NCBI GenBank assembly: GCA_018266295.1 | Contig: JAFEAQ010000011.1 | Coordinates: forward strand, 372,001 to 436,000 | Reading direction: 5' to 3' | DNA length: 64,000 nt | Origin: Bdellovibrionales bacterium | GTDB taxonomy: Bacteria > Bdellovibrionota > Bdellovibrionia > Bdellovibrionales > Bdellovibrionaceae | Shown: piece after piece, positions 17,190 to 26,004 of the stretch | Layout: each line of letters opens with the position of its first letter | How positions within the stretch are numbered: position 1 is the stretch's first letter | Notes under the pieces: generated by a model | What the model saw: only the letters and a program-made list of their open reading frames with translations | The model's database searches: none | What the model was told of the DNA's origin: nothing | Made by a program: the position numbers and the translations under genes

Positions 17190-18878
17190 TCACTTTGCGG
17201 CGTCCTGCTGCTCACTGGTTTGTCCGCTTGCAGGCGCAGACTTTGGCGAGGAGCCGTCAACGTCTTTACCGCAGGCCAAGTTCGAGACCGTTTTTGCGAT
17301 GCGGGCTCTCACCGCCCCGCGAACCAGCGGGCAAGAAAATCCGCGATCACCGGTACGGCAGACCGTCGCAAGATCATCGGTATCGGGGCGAGGATTGGGC
17401 ACATTCGCTGGATGAATCCGGCTGTACTGACCTTGCATCTCTAGCGATGCCTTTTTGTCCTCATTTCCGCTTTGATCATAGATCTTCACAAATCTAAAGT
17501 CTGGATATAAGAGCTCTTCAGAGTAAGGAGCCTTGTACACTCTACTTCCATCGTTGTACTGAAAGACTTTATCACTGCTCACTTGGACATTAGTGTCTTT
17601 ATAGTTGTCACAAGAAATCACAGGGGCAATGCTTTGCTCACCTATTAAGTTATCCAGCTTCTCATCACCGAGCCTGATTATATTACAGAGTCCCGGCGGT
17701 ACCGAGCCATACTTGCGCATAGCTTCTTCGATCGTCTTTTGTGGGTTTTCAAGAACCAACGAATCACAATCATACCCCTGACGGGCAGCTTTGGCCGGCG
17801 CCAGCCACTGATCATTGCTCAAGAACTTAATCTCTTCATCGGAGAGTCCCAAAGTTTTCTGACAAGCACGAATATCAAACTGCCCTCGAGTATAGAGGCC
17901 TAGTGAAACCGCCGTAGCGAAACCCACTCCGGCAATCCCCACTTTCGTAGCTTTGACTCCGTCACCTCTTCTTTTATCAAAGCTTGGCTTTGCATCTTGC
18001 ATCGCAAGGGCTGCTTTACCAATGTGAAAATCACTTTTGGAAAGCTCTTGAATTCTTAATAGCACCGCCATCTTTGGATTTTTTCCCATAAACTTTTCGG
18101 CGACACTTTTTCTGACCTCAGTAAGAGCTTTATCATTTGCTTGCTCCTGGGCTTCTATTTTTTCGTACTCCGGCATCATCTTCTGACGGATTTTAGCTTG
18201 CTCGTCGGGAGTCTTACCCTCTTGCGCTTTTTTTAGATCTGCGTACCAGCGATTCTTTTCTTTGGTAAAATCTTTTTCCTCGAGAGCGGCAGTTTCTTTC
18301 TTAATCATGTCCTCGTAGGAAGCATATATTTTTTTAAATTGCGGATCATCAGGGAAAATATCCTTAAAGATCTTGCTTCTTTCCACCCGTATCTTGTCAT
18401 CGACGGCCTTCAATCTTTCGTCGAAGGTTCCGTCTTTGATAAATGTTTCTCTGAACTCCTTGATAGTTTTTGGGGTTTCGGTCGGAGTCTCATCAAGGAA
18501 TTCTTTAGCGAGCTCGATCATTTTGCGATCGCTGGATTTAGCGCTGGAAACTGGTGCATTTGCAGCCTGTCGAACGCGCTCTTTAGTTCTTTCTAGAGAA
18601 TTTAATTCTGCAAGGCGAGCGAGGTTTTTCTCAAAACCTTTTACAAACCTCGCATCCCCCGCCAGCCCCTTTAAAGCTGCCGCCGCATAGGACGCTGAAC
18701 CAACAGCTATACCCGTCCCTAAAGAGGCACTGCCTACAGACATGAGGCACTGAGCCGGATCACCGTCGACAACACAACCGGCTTTGTAAACATACGCCAT
18801 GGCTTTGAGATCACAATTGCCGGCATTTACCGGCGCCGCCATTGCAGTAGACAATAAAATCTCTAACAGAAAATCCAT
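17190..18878 (-). CDS. Hypothetical secreted protein with long coiled coil
   Basis: About 562 residues. The ATG chosen (MDFLLEILLSTAMAAPVNA) follows a GGGGGTG site and gives a signal peptide; an upstream ATG-type start adds 22 residues before it. The N-terminal third has Cys pairs (GNCDLKAMAYVYKAGC, DPAQC) and an alanine-rich hydrophobic stretch. The middle (residues 120-290) is highly charged and helical. The C-terminal third holds further Cys residues (IRACQ, YDCDSL, GLCNI, ISCD, VCRTGDRGFSC). Export plus paired cysteines suggests periplasmic disulfides. I do not recognise the family, and the function is unknown. Confidence 0.8.
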   Translation of the reverse strand: MDFLLEILLSTAMAAPVNAGNCDLKAMAYVYKAGCVVDGDPAQCLMSVGSASLGTGIAVGSASYAAAALKGLAGDARFVKGFEKNLARLAELNSLERTKERVRQAANAPVSSAKSSDRKMIELAKEFLDETPTETPKTIKEFRETFIKDGTFDERLKAVDDKIRVERSKIFKDIFPDDPQFKKIYASYEDMIKKETAALEEKDFTKEKNRWYADLKKAQEGKTPDEQAKIRQKMMPEYEKIEAQEQANDKALTEVRKSVAEKFMGKNPKMAVLLRIQELSKSDFHIGKAALAMQDAKPSFDKRRGDGVKATKVGIAGVGFATAVSLGLYTRGQFDIRACQKTLGLSDEEIKFLSNDQWLAPAKAARQGYDCDSLVLENPQKTIEEAMRKYGSVPPGLCNIIRLGDEKLDNLIGEQSIAPVISCDNYKDTNVQVSSDKVFQYNDGSRVYKAPYSEELLYPDFRFVKIYDQSGNEDKKASLEMQGQYSRIHPANVPNPRPDTDDLATVCRTGDRGFSCPLVRGAVRARIAKTVSNLACGKDVDGSSPKSAPASGQTSEQQDAAK

Positions 18879-19014
18879 AAACACACCCCCATCTACTAAG
18901 CATAGGTGTGAAGAATGATTTCTACCTAAGAAAAACTTCCACATTTGGCAGAATCAAGACAGCAGTACGTTTCGGAGCAAAGAGAACTATTTTTAGATTT
19001 CAGATGATCAATAT

Positions 19015-19548
19015 CTACTTCGGCACAGACCCAGCCGCCTCGGGCTTTTCAGCTTTCGAAGCTGCTGGCGACTGATCAGTGTCTTTACTTGCTGCCGCAG
19101 GTGGAATCTCTGGTGTGTCGTCAGAGCTATCCGACTTATCGTCATCGTCGGACTCTGCGGCCTCATCCGGTGGAAGCTCTTGCTTTGCATCCTTCAGGGA
19201 CTTGTTGGCAGACGAAGGAGTTTTCGCGAGGATCGCATTGCAGGCGCTTTTCGAATTGAAGAAATGCTTCCACATTTCAGCTTCGTCTTTGCTCTTGATC
19301 TCGAATGTCTGAACTTCGGAGCCCAAGTAAGAGCCGGCTTTCGCATATTCTTTAAGATGTTTCATCTTGCGAGGAATTTTGCGCTCGCCATCGCATTCTT
19401 CTTGAGAGGCTTTGCCGCCTTCCATGAAAAAGCTGAAAGCTCTCGGCGGTCTCTTCTTCGCCAAAGCGAAGGAGCCGGGGCTCAACATGGGTTGAAGGAA
19501 GAGTACGCTCGCCACGATCGCCAGATACTTGAATTTGATTTTCCGCAT
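19015..19548 (-). CDS. Hypothetical secreted protein with acidic C-terminal tail
   Basis: About 177 residues. A signal peptide (LAIVASVLFLQPMLSPGSFALA) is followed by a small basic domain with two cysteines (EECDGERK, SACNAIL) and a WKHFFNSK motif. The C-terminal third is low-complexity Asp/Ser/Ala/Pro (SDDDDKSDSSDD). The family is not recognised. A weak ribosome binding site precedes the ATG. Transcribed in the same direction as the 562-residue protein, 136 bases upstream of it. Confidence 0.65.
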   Translation of the reverse strand: MRKIKFKYLAIVASVLFLQPMLSPGSFALAKKRPPRAFSFFMEGGKASQEECDGERKIPRKMKHLKEYAKAGSYLGSEVQTFEIKSKDEAEMWKHFFNSKSACNAILAKTPSSANKSLKDAKQELPPDEAAESDDDDKSDSSDDTPEIPPAAASKDTDQSPAASKAEKPEAAGSVPK

Positions 19549-19686
19549 ATTCAGAAATACTAGCAGGACTTACCTTCGCTTAACATAGAAAACCCGCAGT
19601 TATGGACTCCGTACCCGCCAAGAAGACATTATGTTACCCAAGTTAAGCCCTCCTCCTAACCTAAATCTGATCAATCCATGCGGCGG

Positions 19687-20223
19687 CTAATGAACCGAAC
19701 CCGCTAGATACTCTTCCAGTTTATCGAACGACTCGGACCACCCTTGAATGCAGTCTTTCTGAAGTTCATTCGGAATGCCTTGTTGAGATAGTTTTAGAAG
19801 GCTGGTGTTCTTATCAAGCGATTCGAATTCGAAGGTAATGTATGTTAGCTCAGGCCACTCCCCGGGCATTTGCGCCTCGGCGGCGGAGATCACCCGGCCT
19901 TTTTCATCGGTGAACTGGTCGGTCATCACGATGCACTCATTAGGCACAATCTCTTCAAACTGACCGGTCATTCCACCGCCGCCTTTGTCATAGCCCTTCA
20001 TGTTGATGAAATACCGTCCACCCTCACGAAAATCTAAATCGACATGATCAGCATAAAGACCTGAGGGCCACCACCAGACTTTCAAGCTTTCAGATTTGGT
20101 GAAGGCATCAAAAAGCCGCGCAACGGGCACAGTGAACTCGCGCTCGATCACCAACAACTTAGACTGAGGGGTTGAGTTTTTCCTGCTCGCTGGCTGAGTT
20201 TCTTTCGTTTCGGAAGTTTGCAT
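19687..20223 (-). CDS. SRPBCC / AHSA1-type START-fold protein
   Basis: About 178 residues. The core, residues 28-175, reads IEREFTVPVARLFDAFTKSESLKVWWWP, the standard opening of AHSA1 (Aha1 C-terminal-like) proteins, then FREGGRYFINMKG, GQFEEIVPNECIVMTDQF and a closing GIPNELQKDCIQGWSESFDKLEEYL. The last Trp-x-x-x-x-x-x-Leu helix is typical of the family. These proteins bind hydrophobic ligands; the ligand here is unknown. Start behind AAGGAG. Just downstream of the carbonic anhydrase gene on the same strand. Confidence 0.92.
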   Translation of the reverse strand: MQTSETKETQPASRKNSTPQSKLLVIEREFTVPVARLFDAFTKSESLKVWWWPSGLYADHVDLDFREGGRYFINMKGYDKGGGGMTGQFEEIVPNECIVMTDQFTDEKGRVISAAEAQMPGEWPELTYITFEFESLDKNTSLLKLSQQGIPNELQKDCIQGWSESFDKLEEYLAGSVH

Positions 20224-20249
20224 AGGAGCTCCTTATTTTGCCGACGGGC

Positions 20250-20972
20250 CTACTTGTTGTTCGCGACTCCGGTCTTAGATTCTACACTGGCATAAAAGTT
20301 AACTTTTCCCGAAGAGATGTCGTACATCGCCCCGACAATGAGGATTTTGTTTTGCGCCTCAAGATCGCGAATAATTTTGCTTTTCTTTCTGATATTTTCG
20401 ACTGTCATTCTGACATTCGCTTCCGAGACGTGATCAATATCGTCGTAGGATTCCGGGTTGAATTTAGGATTCGACTTTTTGACTTGCGCAACGGCCGGCT
20501 GAATTTTATCCAGCACGCCTGTCAAAAATCCCAGCTTCACATTCTGACAAGCCCCTTTGACCGCGCCACATTTCGTATGCCCCATCACGACGATAAGTTT
20601 TGCCCCGGTGACCGCGGTACCGAACTCCATACTGCCAAGAATGTCGTCGTTTTCAATATTGCCAGCGACACGCGCAACAAATATCTCACCGATGCCTTGA
20701 TCAAAAACGATCTCTGGAGGAACGCGCGAATCAAGACAGCTTAAAACCACCGCGTAAGGTTTTTGGCCGTCTTTAGTTTTATTAATCTGATAGTGAAAAT
20801 CATGGCCCGCTTTTTCATTGTTTATAAAACGCTGATTGCCTTCCTTCAGGGCGGCAAGTTCTTCCTGAGGCGTCTGTGGCGGCGCCTGAACTTGTTTCGC
20901 AGCCCCCGCAGAGCTAATAAATACCCCGGCAATCAAAAACGGCATTACGACCGCAATACTTTTTTTAGTCAT
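20250..20972 (-). CDS. Secreted beta-class carbonic anhydrase
   Basis: About 240 residues. A signal peptide (residues 1-25) is followed by the beta carbonic anhydrase core: zinc ligands Cys79 (in SCLDSRVPPE), His132 and Cys135 (in GHTKCGAVKG), with the Asp81-Arg83 dyad. It interconverts carbon dioxide and bicarbonate. Most beta enzymes are cytoplasmic, so the export signal implies a periplasmic role, perhaps in pH balance or bicarbonate supply. Start behind AGGAGG. A 26-base gap precedes the AHSA1 gene, which may be co-transcribed. Confidence 0.95.
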   Translation of the reverse strand: MTKKSIAVVMPFLIAGVFISSAGAAKQVQAPPQTPQEELAALKEGNQRFINNEKAGHDFHYQINKTKDGQKPYAVVLSCLDSRVPPEIVFDQGIGEIFVARVAGNIENDDILGSMEFGTAVTGAKLIVVMGHTKCGAVKGACQNVKLGFLTGVLDKIQPAVAQVKKSNPKFNPESYDDIDHVSEANVRMTVENIRKKSKIIRDLEAQNKILIVGAMYDISSGKVNFYASVESKTGVANNK

Positions 20973-21142
20973 GGTCTCCTCCTGATTTCATTCTATCGCG
21001 GAGGCAATCGTGCAAAAGGAGAATATGGAAAGGCTGCTGCGAAACAAGAGCATCAACGTCTTTTTCGCAACTCATCTGTGAGAGCACAATTAAAAATTCA
21101 GTTTGTAGATTTCGACAAAATTGAAGTGAATAAATTTGGGCA

Positions 21143-21172
21143 CAAAAAAACCGAGTGTCACGGACTCGGTTT
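21143..21172 (-). terminator. Terminator behind tRNA-Asp
   Basis: Nine-base-pair stem AAACCGAGT / ACTCGGTTT with the same GTCACGG loop as the terminator at 17137-17165, followed by seven Ts on the minus strand. It lies about 60 bases beyond the tRNA 3' end. Confidence 0.8.
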
Positions 21173-21203
21173 CTACTTCGGCGGAGCCGAAGTGTAGACA
21201 GCA

Positions 21204-21234
21204 TTTTTTTATCAGCCTACGGCTGGTAAAAAAA
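21204..21234. repeat. T7/A7 palindromic hairpin at tRNA-Asp 3' end
   Basis: Seven Ts, CAGCC, TAC, GGCTG and seven As form a near-complete palindrome directly beside the encoded CCA of tRNA-Asp. On the minus strand the U run comes first, so it is not a classical terminator in that direction. It could define the 3' trailer for processing or stop plus-strand transcription. Confidence 0.5.
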
Positions 21235-21311
21235 TGGCGGGGTGGACGGGACTCGAACCCGCGGCCTTCCGCGTGACAGGCGGACGTTATAACCAACTTA
21301 ACTACCACCCC
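21235..21311 (-). tRNA. tRNA-Asp (GTC anticodon)
   Basis: 77 nucleotides with CCA encoded. The acceptor stem GGGGTGG pairs with CCACCCC, with discriminator G. The D arm contains TAGTTAAGTTGGTTA. The anticodon arm is TCCGC-CTGTCAC-GCGGA with anticodon GTC, and the T arm is GCGGG-TTCGAGT-CCCGT. It reads aspartate codons GAC and GAU. A promoter lies just upstream and a hairpin terminator downstream, so it is a single-gene unit. Confidence 0.98.
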
Positions 21312-21328
21312 GCATATGTGAGGCACCA

Positions 21329-21357
21329 TTTATACTGATCTCGTGCGCCCAGTTCAA
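21329..21357 (-). promoter_or_regulatory. Promoter of tRNA-Asp
   Basis: On the minus strand TTGAAC is followed after exactly 17 bases by TATAAA, and the tRNA 5' end lies 17 bases beyond. This is close to the housekeeping sigma consensus with ideal spacing. Confidence 0.75.
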
Positions 21358-21847
21358 CAAGTTTCTACAGCTTTTTCTTGAAAATCTGCGAGAAAATCGC
21401 CCGCTCTCGGGACTTTTGCACGCCCTTTAAGCATTTTAAGCGCACCCGATGGCTTCGGCCCCCGCTTCACTTCCCGCGAGACCCTTGAACGACCGTCAGC
21501 CTCCCTGCTGCTTCCACAATGTTTGTGCCCGCCTCTCAATAGGGCTCACAGGCTCTACGCATTTGTCGACATTTCGTGCGTTGAAAATTCTGAAAAACTC
21601 CACGTATGGTATTTTGAAAAATCCATGACAATACTTTTCCTTGAGTGTCTCCTCCAATCAACTAAACAATGAATGTTTATTATTCAAGACATGCTCAAAT
21701 AATCGTGTGTTCGTCACATCTTCGCGATGTGTTTGCGAACAAAACCCCGTCATTCGAAGCACTTACAAAAGTCTTAACAGGAATTTGTTTGCGACGAGAC
21801 TTCACTCTTCTTGCATTGAGTTCAAACATTCATTTAAATCATAGGTA
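21358..21847. other. Non-coding 490-bp stretch, no gene recognised
   Basis: The part from 21358 to 21540 is GC-rich; on the minus strand it could encode a basic 61-residue peptide from a TTG, but there is no supporting ribosome binding site. The part from 21560 to 21847 is AT-rich and probably contains the promoter of the response regulator gene. I looked for tmRNA, RNase P, SRP and 6S hallmarks and did not find them. Confidence 0.4.
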
Positions 21848-22240
21848 ATGATGACTCAAAGAAGAGGACGACTCCTTATTATCGATGATGAGGCAGAACT
21901 GCGAGAGGTTCTGATTGCCTTGCTAGAGGACTATATCCTCGAGATCGTCCAAGCTTCTAATGGCATGGAGGGTATCGATATTCTTGGATCCCAAGATTTT
22001 GATGCCATTCTCTCTGACGAAAAAATGCCGAAAAAATCCGGTCTCGAAGTTCTAAAGTGGATGCGCGAGAAGGGGCTTAAAACTCCTTTCATCATTCATT
22101 CAGGTTACCGTCATAAAGACATGGTTTCTGAAGCCAGCCGCCTCGGAGCCTTTGCTTTTATCGATAAACCATGGGATGAAAATAAGCTCATTCAAACTGT
22201 CTGTGACGCAATTGACGTCGGACTAGCAAAGAAGACTTAA
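21848..22240 (+). CDS. Single-domain response regulator
   Basis: About 130 residues, a receiver domain only. Acidic pocket D13-D14 (LIIDDEAELREVL), phosphoacceptor Asp57 (AILSDEKMPKKSG), Ser85 (IIHSGYR) and Lys107 (FIDKPWD) are all in place. With no output domain it probably acts through protein contacts in a phosphorelay or chemotaxis-like pathway. No kinase gene is adjacent. The stop codon overlaps the start of oligoribonuclease (TAATG), so both are translated together. Confidence 0.93.
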   Translation: MMTQRRGRLLIIDDEAELREVLIALLEDYILEIVQASNGMEGIDILGSQDFDAILSDEKMPKKSGLEVLKWMREKGLKTPFIIHSGYRHKDMVSEASRLGAFAFIDKPWDENKLIQTVCDAIDVGLAKKT

Positions 22241-22770
22241 TGGAAAAATTATTCTGGTTGGATATGGAGATGACGGGCCTCGACGTCAATAAAGAGGTCA
22301 TCATCGAAGTGGCCGCTATTATTACTGACTTCGAATTTCAGGAGCTCGATCAATTCGAAGCTGTCGTTCGACAACCACAACACTACCTCGACAACATGGA
22401 CGCCTGGAATACAGAGCATCACAAGAAATCAGGCCTCACTGCAAAAGTTCCTTACGGAATGGCGCCAGATTTGGTGGAAGCGAAACTCTGCGATCTGGTG
22501 AAGAAACATTTTCCAGATACGCGCAACAAGCCCATCCTTGCGGGCAACTCGATCAATCAAGATCGTCTCTTCATTGATAAGTACATGCCCGAATTCGGCC
22601 AGCGCCTTCACTATCGCGTGGTCGATGTGAGTTCTTGGAAAGTCATCATGAATACAAAGTTCAACTACAAGTACAGCAAGTCGAATCAACATCGTGCATT
22701 GGATGACATCCGCGAGAGCATTCAAGAGCTGAAACACTACTGCCGCTTTATCGAAATTCCTAAAAAATAG
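22240..22770 (+). CDS. orn: Oligoribonuclease
   Basis: About 176 residues, family length. DEDDh exonuclease residues: Asp8 and Glu10 (FWLDMEMTGLD), Asp108 (GNSINQDRLFIDKYMPE), and His151 with Asp156 (HRALDDI). Orn degrades two-base RNAs, including pGpG, the last step of cyclic-di-GMP breakdown, and is usually essential in bacteria that carry it. Here it is coupled by a one-base overlap to a receiver protein, which could link nucleotide turnover with signalling, though co-expression alone does not show this. Confidence 0.96.
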   Translation: MEKLFWLDMEMTGLDVNKEVIIEVAAIITDFEFQELDQFEAVVRQPQHYLDNMDAWNTEHHKKSGLTAKVPYGMAPDLVEAKLCDLVKKHFPDTRNKPILAGNSINQDRLFIDKYMPEFGQRLHYRVVDVSSWKVIMNTKFNYKYSKSNQHRALDDIRESIQELKHYCRFIEIPKK

Positions 22771-22847
22771 ATTTGCGAAGTTTACTCACTTAAATTTCGC
22801 AGATATAGGATCATCCCTCATTCTTGCATCGGACTAGAATGGGGGCC

Positions 22848-23648
22848 ATGAATCGCCTTCTAGCTCTCCTTATTTTAACTCTGCTCTGTATCCCCTCGGC
22901 CTTCGCCACGCAGGGATCGCTGAATGTCCTCACCGAGGAATGGGGACCCATTACCTTTGAAGAAAATGGCAAAGCCCAAGGCTTTGCTGTGGATGTCGTA
23001 GAGGCCATTCAAGCACAAATAAAAAATGATGCTCATATCCAAGTAGTCCCTTGGACTCGCGGTTATCATGAAGTACAAAGCCACCCCAATGTGGTTTTGT
23101 TCACTGTTATTCGTTCAAAAGAGCGCGAGAAACTCTTCACGCTGCTCGGCCCCCTCGGCGGCTGCGAGATCTCCTTCTATGGCCTGGTAAGGCCAAACTT
23201 GAAAATTAAAAACATCGATGACGCCAAAAACCTGCCGGCAATCGCGGCCAACCAAGACACACTGTTTGCCACCCTTCTCCAGAGCAGTGGCTTTAACAAC
23301 ATCATAATGACTAAAAATCCCCAGCAAGAAGTGCAGTTACTGGTGGCCGGTCGCGTGGACCTTATCACCAACGACCCCGTCGCCATTGAAACAGCTTTCA
23401 AGAAAATGGGCCGCAGTGATTTGAGACTCAAAAAATATCTGACCTTAGAAAAAAGTGAGCTCTACATTGCCTTCTCAAAAGGAACTCCCTACCCAGTGAT
23501 GCAGCAATGGAAGAAAGGTCTGGAAGAAATAAAGCAGAACGGAACCTTCGCTAAGATCGTTCACAAATGGCTTCCTGACAGCCAAGTTCTTCCAGGCACT
23601 CAGCTCGTCGGCCTTGAATCAGAAAATCCATCACGGGCCAAAAATTAA
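22848..23648 (+). CDS. Periplasmic solute-binding protein, family 3-like
   Basis: About 266 residues. The ATG behind GGGGG gives a signal peptide (MNRLLALLILTLLCIPSAFA). The mature protein opens with LNVLTEEWGPITFEENGKAQGFAVDVVEAI, the classic ligand-binding start, followed by VVPWTRGYHEV, RSKEREKLFTLLGPLG and a closing GTFAKIVHKWLPDSQV. These features match the amino-acid-type binding domains often found in Bdellovibrio as stand-alone genes. No permease is close. A terminator shared with ahcY follows. Confidence 0.88.
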   Translation: MNRLLALLILTLLCIPSAFATQGSLNVLTEEWGPITFEENGKAQGFAVDVVEAIQAQIKNDAHIQVVPWTRGYHEVQSHPNVVLFTVIRSKEREKLFTLLGPLGGCEISFYGLVRPNLKIKNIDDAKNLPAIAANQDTLFATLLQSSGFNNIIMTKNPQQEVQLLVAGRVDLITNDPVAIETAFKKMGRSDLRLKKYLTLEKSELYIAFSKGTPYPVMQQWKKGLEEIKQNGTFAKIVHKWLPDSQVLPGTQLVGLESENPSRAKN

Positions 23649-23649
23649 A

Positions 23650-23680
23650 AAGCCCAGATCTATCGACCTGGGCTTACCAT
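23650..23680 (-). terminator. Terminator between binding-protein gene and ahcY
   Basis: AAGCCCAG pairs with CTGGGCTT around a ten-base loop. On the minus strand it is followed by TTTTTAATTTT, so it closes ahcY. It could also act for the plus-strand gene. Confidence 0.75.
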
Positions 23681-23698
23681 TTTCATTTCCGAAATGAA

Positions 23699-25129
23699 TT
23701 AGTAACGGTAGTGTTCTGGCTTGAATGGCCCCTCAGCATCCAAGTGCAAGTACTTCGCTTGCTTGCTTGAAAGCTTCGTCAATTTCACACCGAGTTTACC
23801 CAAGTGCAAAGCCGCCACTTTTTCATCAAGATGCTTCGGCAAGCGGTAAACTTTGTTCTCTTCGTACTTATCACGGTTCAAGAACAATTCCATCTGAGCC
23901 AACACTTGATTCGTGAAGCTGTTCGACATCACGAAGCTTGGGTGACCCGTTGCACAGCCCAAGTTCACCAAGCGGCCTTTCGCCAATACGATGATTTGGT
24001 TGCCGTTTTTCAATGTGTGGATATCAACCTGAGGTTTGATCTCACGCATTTTTGAATTCTTATTCAACCAAGCCATATCGATTTCAATATCGAAGTGACC
24101 GATGTTACAAACAATCGCGTTATTTTTCATTTTCGCGAAGTGTTTGTCAGTCACGATGTCGCAGCAGCCAGTTGCTGTGACAAAGATATCAGCGATTGGA
24201 GTCGCCTCTTCCATTGTTGTCACTTCGAAACCTTCCATAGAAGCTTGCAAAGCACAGATTGGATCGATTTCAGTGACGAGTACGCGAGCGCCGAAGTTAC
24301 GCATAGAGTGAGCGCAACCTTTACCTACGTCACCGTAACCCGCAACAACCACGACTTTACCCGCGATCATTGTGTCTGTTGCACGCTTGATACCGTCTGC
24401 CAAAGACTCACGGCAGCCGTACAAGTTGTCGAATTTAGATTTTGTCACAGAGTCATTGATGTTGATCGCAGGAACTTTGAGTTTCCCCTGCTTCACCATC
24501 TGCTCAAGATTGTGAACACCTGTCGTTGTCTCTTCAGAGATCCCGATGATGTTTTTCATTTCTTTTGCAAAACGTGGCTCGTGCATCATGTTTGTGAGGT
24601 CACCGCCGTCGTCGAGGATCATGTTGTAGCCTTCTTTGCCCCAGCCAGTGATCGTTTGTTCGATACACCAGTTGAACTCCTGCTCTGTTTCGCCTTTCCA
24701 AGCAAAAACCGGGATCCCTGCAGCGGCGATTGCAACCGCCGCGTGGTCTTGAGTCGAGAAGATATTGCAAGAAGACCAACGGATCTCAGCGCCCAACTCA
24801 ACAAGTGTTTCAATCAACACGGCTGTTTGGATTGTCATGTGCAAGCAACCCGCAATGCGCGCGCCTTTCAAAGGCTTTTGCTTGCCGTACTCTTTACGAA
24901 GAGCCATCAAACCTGGCATTTCAGTTTCAGCGATCGAGATTTCTTCGCGGCCCCAACGAGCAAGCTCAGCGAAGACTTTTGGGTTGTCCATGGCTTCTTT
25001 GCAAACCATGTAGTCTACTTTTGTAGTGGCTTTAGCTGGCGCCTTCGCCGGAGTTTTTGTAGCAGCTTTTGCAGCCATTGCTTTCGCGTTTTTCTTCATA
25101 GCTTTCCCTGAATTTGTCGTAAGAGACAT
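23699..25129 (-). CDS. ahcY: Adenosylhomocysteinase with Lys/Ala-rich N-terminal tail
   Basis: About 476 residues; hydrolyses S-adenosylhomocysteine to adenosine and homocysteine, using NAD. The catalytic part starts near residue 38 and contains [21 protein letters not shown], the NAD site [21 protein letters not shown] and the family C-terminus FKPEHYRY. The first 37 residues are an added tail made of Ala, Lys, Thr and Pro ([19 protein letters not shown]), unlike the usual start of the enzyme and like the tail of the nearby SWIB protein. Either of two ATGs (25129, or 25099 with an AGGGAAAG site) keeps that tail. It follows map after six bases. Confidence 0.97.
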   Translation of the reverse strand: MSLTTNSGKAMKKNAKAMAAKAATKTPAKAPAKATTKVDYMVCKEAMDNPKVFAELARWGREEISIAETEMPGLMALRKEYGKQKPLKGARIAGCLHMTIQTAVLIETLVELGAEIRWSSCNIFSTQDHAAVAIAAAGIPVFAWKGETEQEFNWCIEQTITGWGKEGYNMILDDGGDLTNMMHEPRFAKEMKNIIGISEETTTGVHNLEQMVKQGKLKVPAININDSVTKSKFDNLYGCRESLADGIKRATDTMIAGKVVVVAGYGDVGKGCAHSMRNFGARVLVTEIDPICALQASMEGFEVTTMEEATPIADIFVTATGCCDIVTDKHFAKMKNNAIVCNIGHFDIEIDMAWLNKNSKMREIKPQVDIHTLKNGNQIIVLAKGRLVNLGCATGHPSFVMSNSFTNQVLAQMELFLNRDKYEENKVYRLPKHLDEKVAALHLGKLGVKLTKLSSKQAKYLHLDAEGPFKPEHYRY

Positions 25130-25135
25130 GTGTGA

Positions 25136-25900
25136 TTACCCTTGTAACGTTAAAATTTCATAGCCCGTGTCGGTCACAAGAATCGTATGCTCGAACTGCG
25201 CCGACAAGAGGTTATCTGCTGTTTTATAATATTTGATCGAAGAGCCTGGAATATCAAACTCTATAAATTGATCTGTGCCTTGGTTGACCATAGGCTCCAC
25301 AGTGATGCAATGGAACGGAACCAGGCGCTCGCCCTTCCCTTTTTTACCAAAGGCTGGAACAAACGGTTCTGTGTGGAAGACGCGGCCAATCCCATGGCCA
25401 CCGATTTCGCGAACAACGGTGTAGCCCTTACGGGTCACGAATTTGTCCGTAACGAAGCCTATATCGCCCGTATAGCCGTTCGGTTTGATCGCCTCGATAC
25501 CAAGGTCCCGCGCTTGTCTCGCCGTTTCTACGAGGTCTCGGGCCTCTTCAGATACGTTCCCCATCATATAAGTCTTAGACGTGTCGCCGAAGAAGCCGTC
25601 AATAAATGCCGTCACGTCGACGTTGATGATATCGCCGTCTTTAAGTGGCGTGTCATCAGGAACCCCGTGGCAGACCACTTCGTTCACCGAAGTGCATGAG
25701 TATTTAGGATAGCCGCCGTAGCCTAAGCACGCCGATTTCGCTCCACGGGTCAGCATGTAGTCGTTCGTAAGGATGTCGATCTCGTTCGTGGTCATGCCGA
25801 TTTTGATGTATTTATCGAGGTAAGTCAGGGTGTCGGCAGCAATCCGGCAAGCCAGAGTCATTTTTTTGATTTCATCGAGCGAGAGTGGTTTTATGGCCAT
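25136..25900 (-). CDS. map: Methionine aminopeptidase, type I
   Basis: About 254 residues from the ATG behind AGGGG; a GTG seven codons upstream is less likely. Metal ligands appear in DVTAFIDGFFGDTSKT (two Asp), GGHGIGRVFHTEP (His), VEPMVN (Glu) and the final FEHTILVT (Glu). It removes the initiator methionine from new proteins. Forms a probable two-gene operon with ahcY, an association consistent with methionine and methyl-group metabolism. Confidence 0.96.
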   Translation of the reverse strand: MAIKPLSLDEIKKMTLACRIAADTLTYLDKYIKIGMTTNEIDILTNDYMLTRGAKSACLGYGGYPKYSCTSVNEVVCHGVPDDTPLKDGDIINVDVTAFIDGFFGDTSKTYMMGNVSEEARDLVETARQARDLGIEAIKPNGYTGDIGFVTDKFVTRKGYTVVREIGGHGIGRVFHTEPFVPAFGKKGKGERLVPFHCITVEPMVNQGTDQFIEFDIPGSSIKYYKTADNLLSAQFEHTILVTDTGYEILTLQG

Positions 25901-25940
25901 AACGGTGTCCCCTAGAGCCACCTCTTATAGCACGGGCAAT

Positions 25941-25973
25941 AAAAAAAGCCTAGGGGTGTGCCCTAGGCTTTTT
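25941..25973 (-). terminator. Terminator of the SWIB protein gene
   Basis: A 13-base-pair stem (AAAAAGCCTAGGG / CCCTAGGCTTTTT) with a five-base loop, followed by a T run on the minus strand, 30 bases after the stop codon. Confidence 0.9.
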
Positions 25974-26004
25974 CAATTTAAAAGCTATAACTAGCTTCTA
26001 AGGA

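Noticed and set aside
21358-21847. tmRNA, SRP RNA, RNase P RNA or 6S RNA
   Set aside because: None of the conserved cores could be recognised. A GGAAGCAGC match to SRP RNA lacks the neighbouring conserved bases.
24095-25111. Long open plus-strand frame opposite ahcY
   Set aside because: It is the mirror of a highly biased coding sequence, lacks a ribosome binding site and resembles no family. The same holds for the long frames opposite dnaK and dusB.
25130-26004. S-adenosylhomocysteine riboswitch upstream of ahcY
   Set aside because: ahcY follows map by six bases, and the region before map shows only the SWIB terminator and no aptamer-like conserved core.
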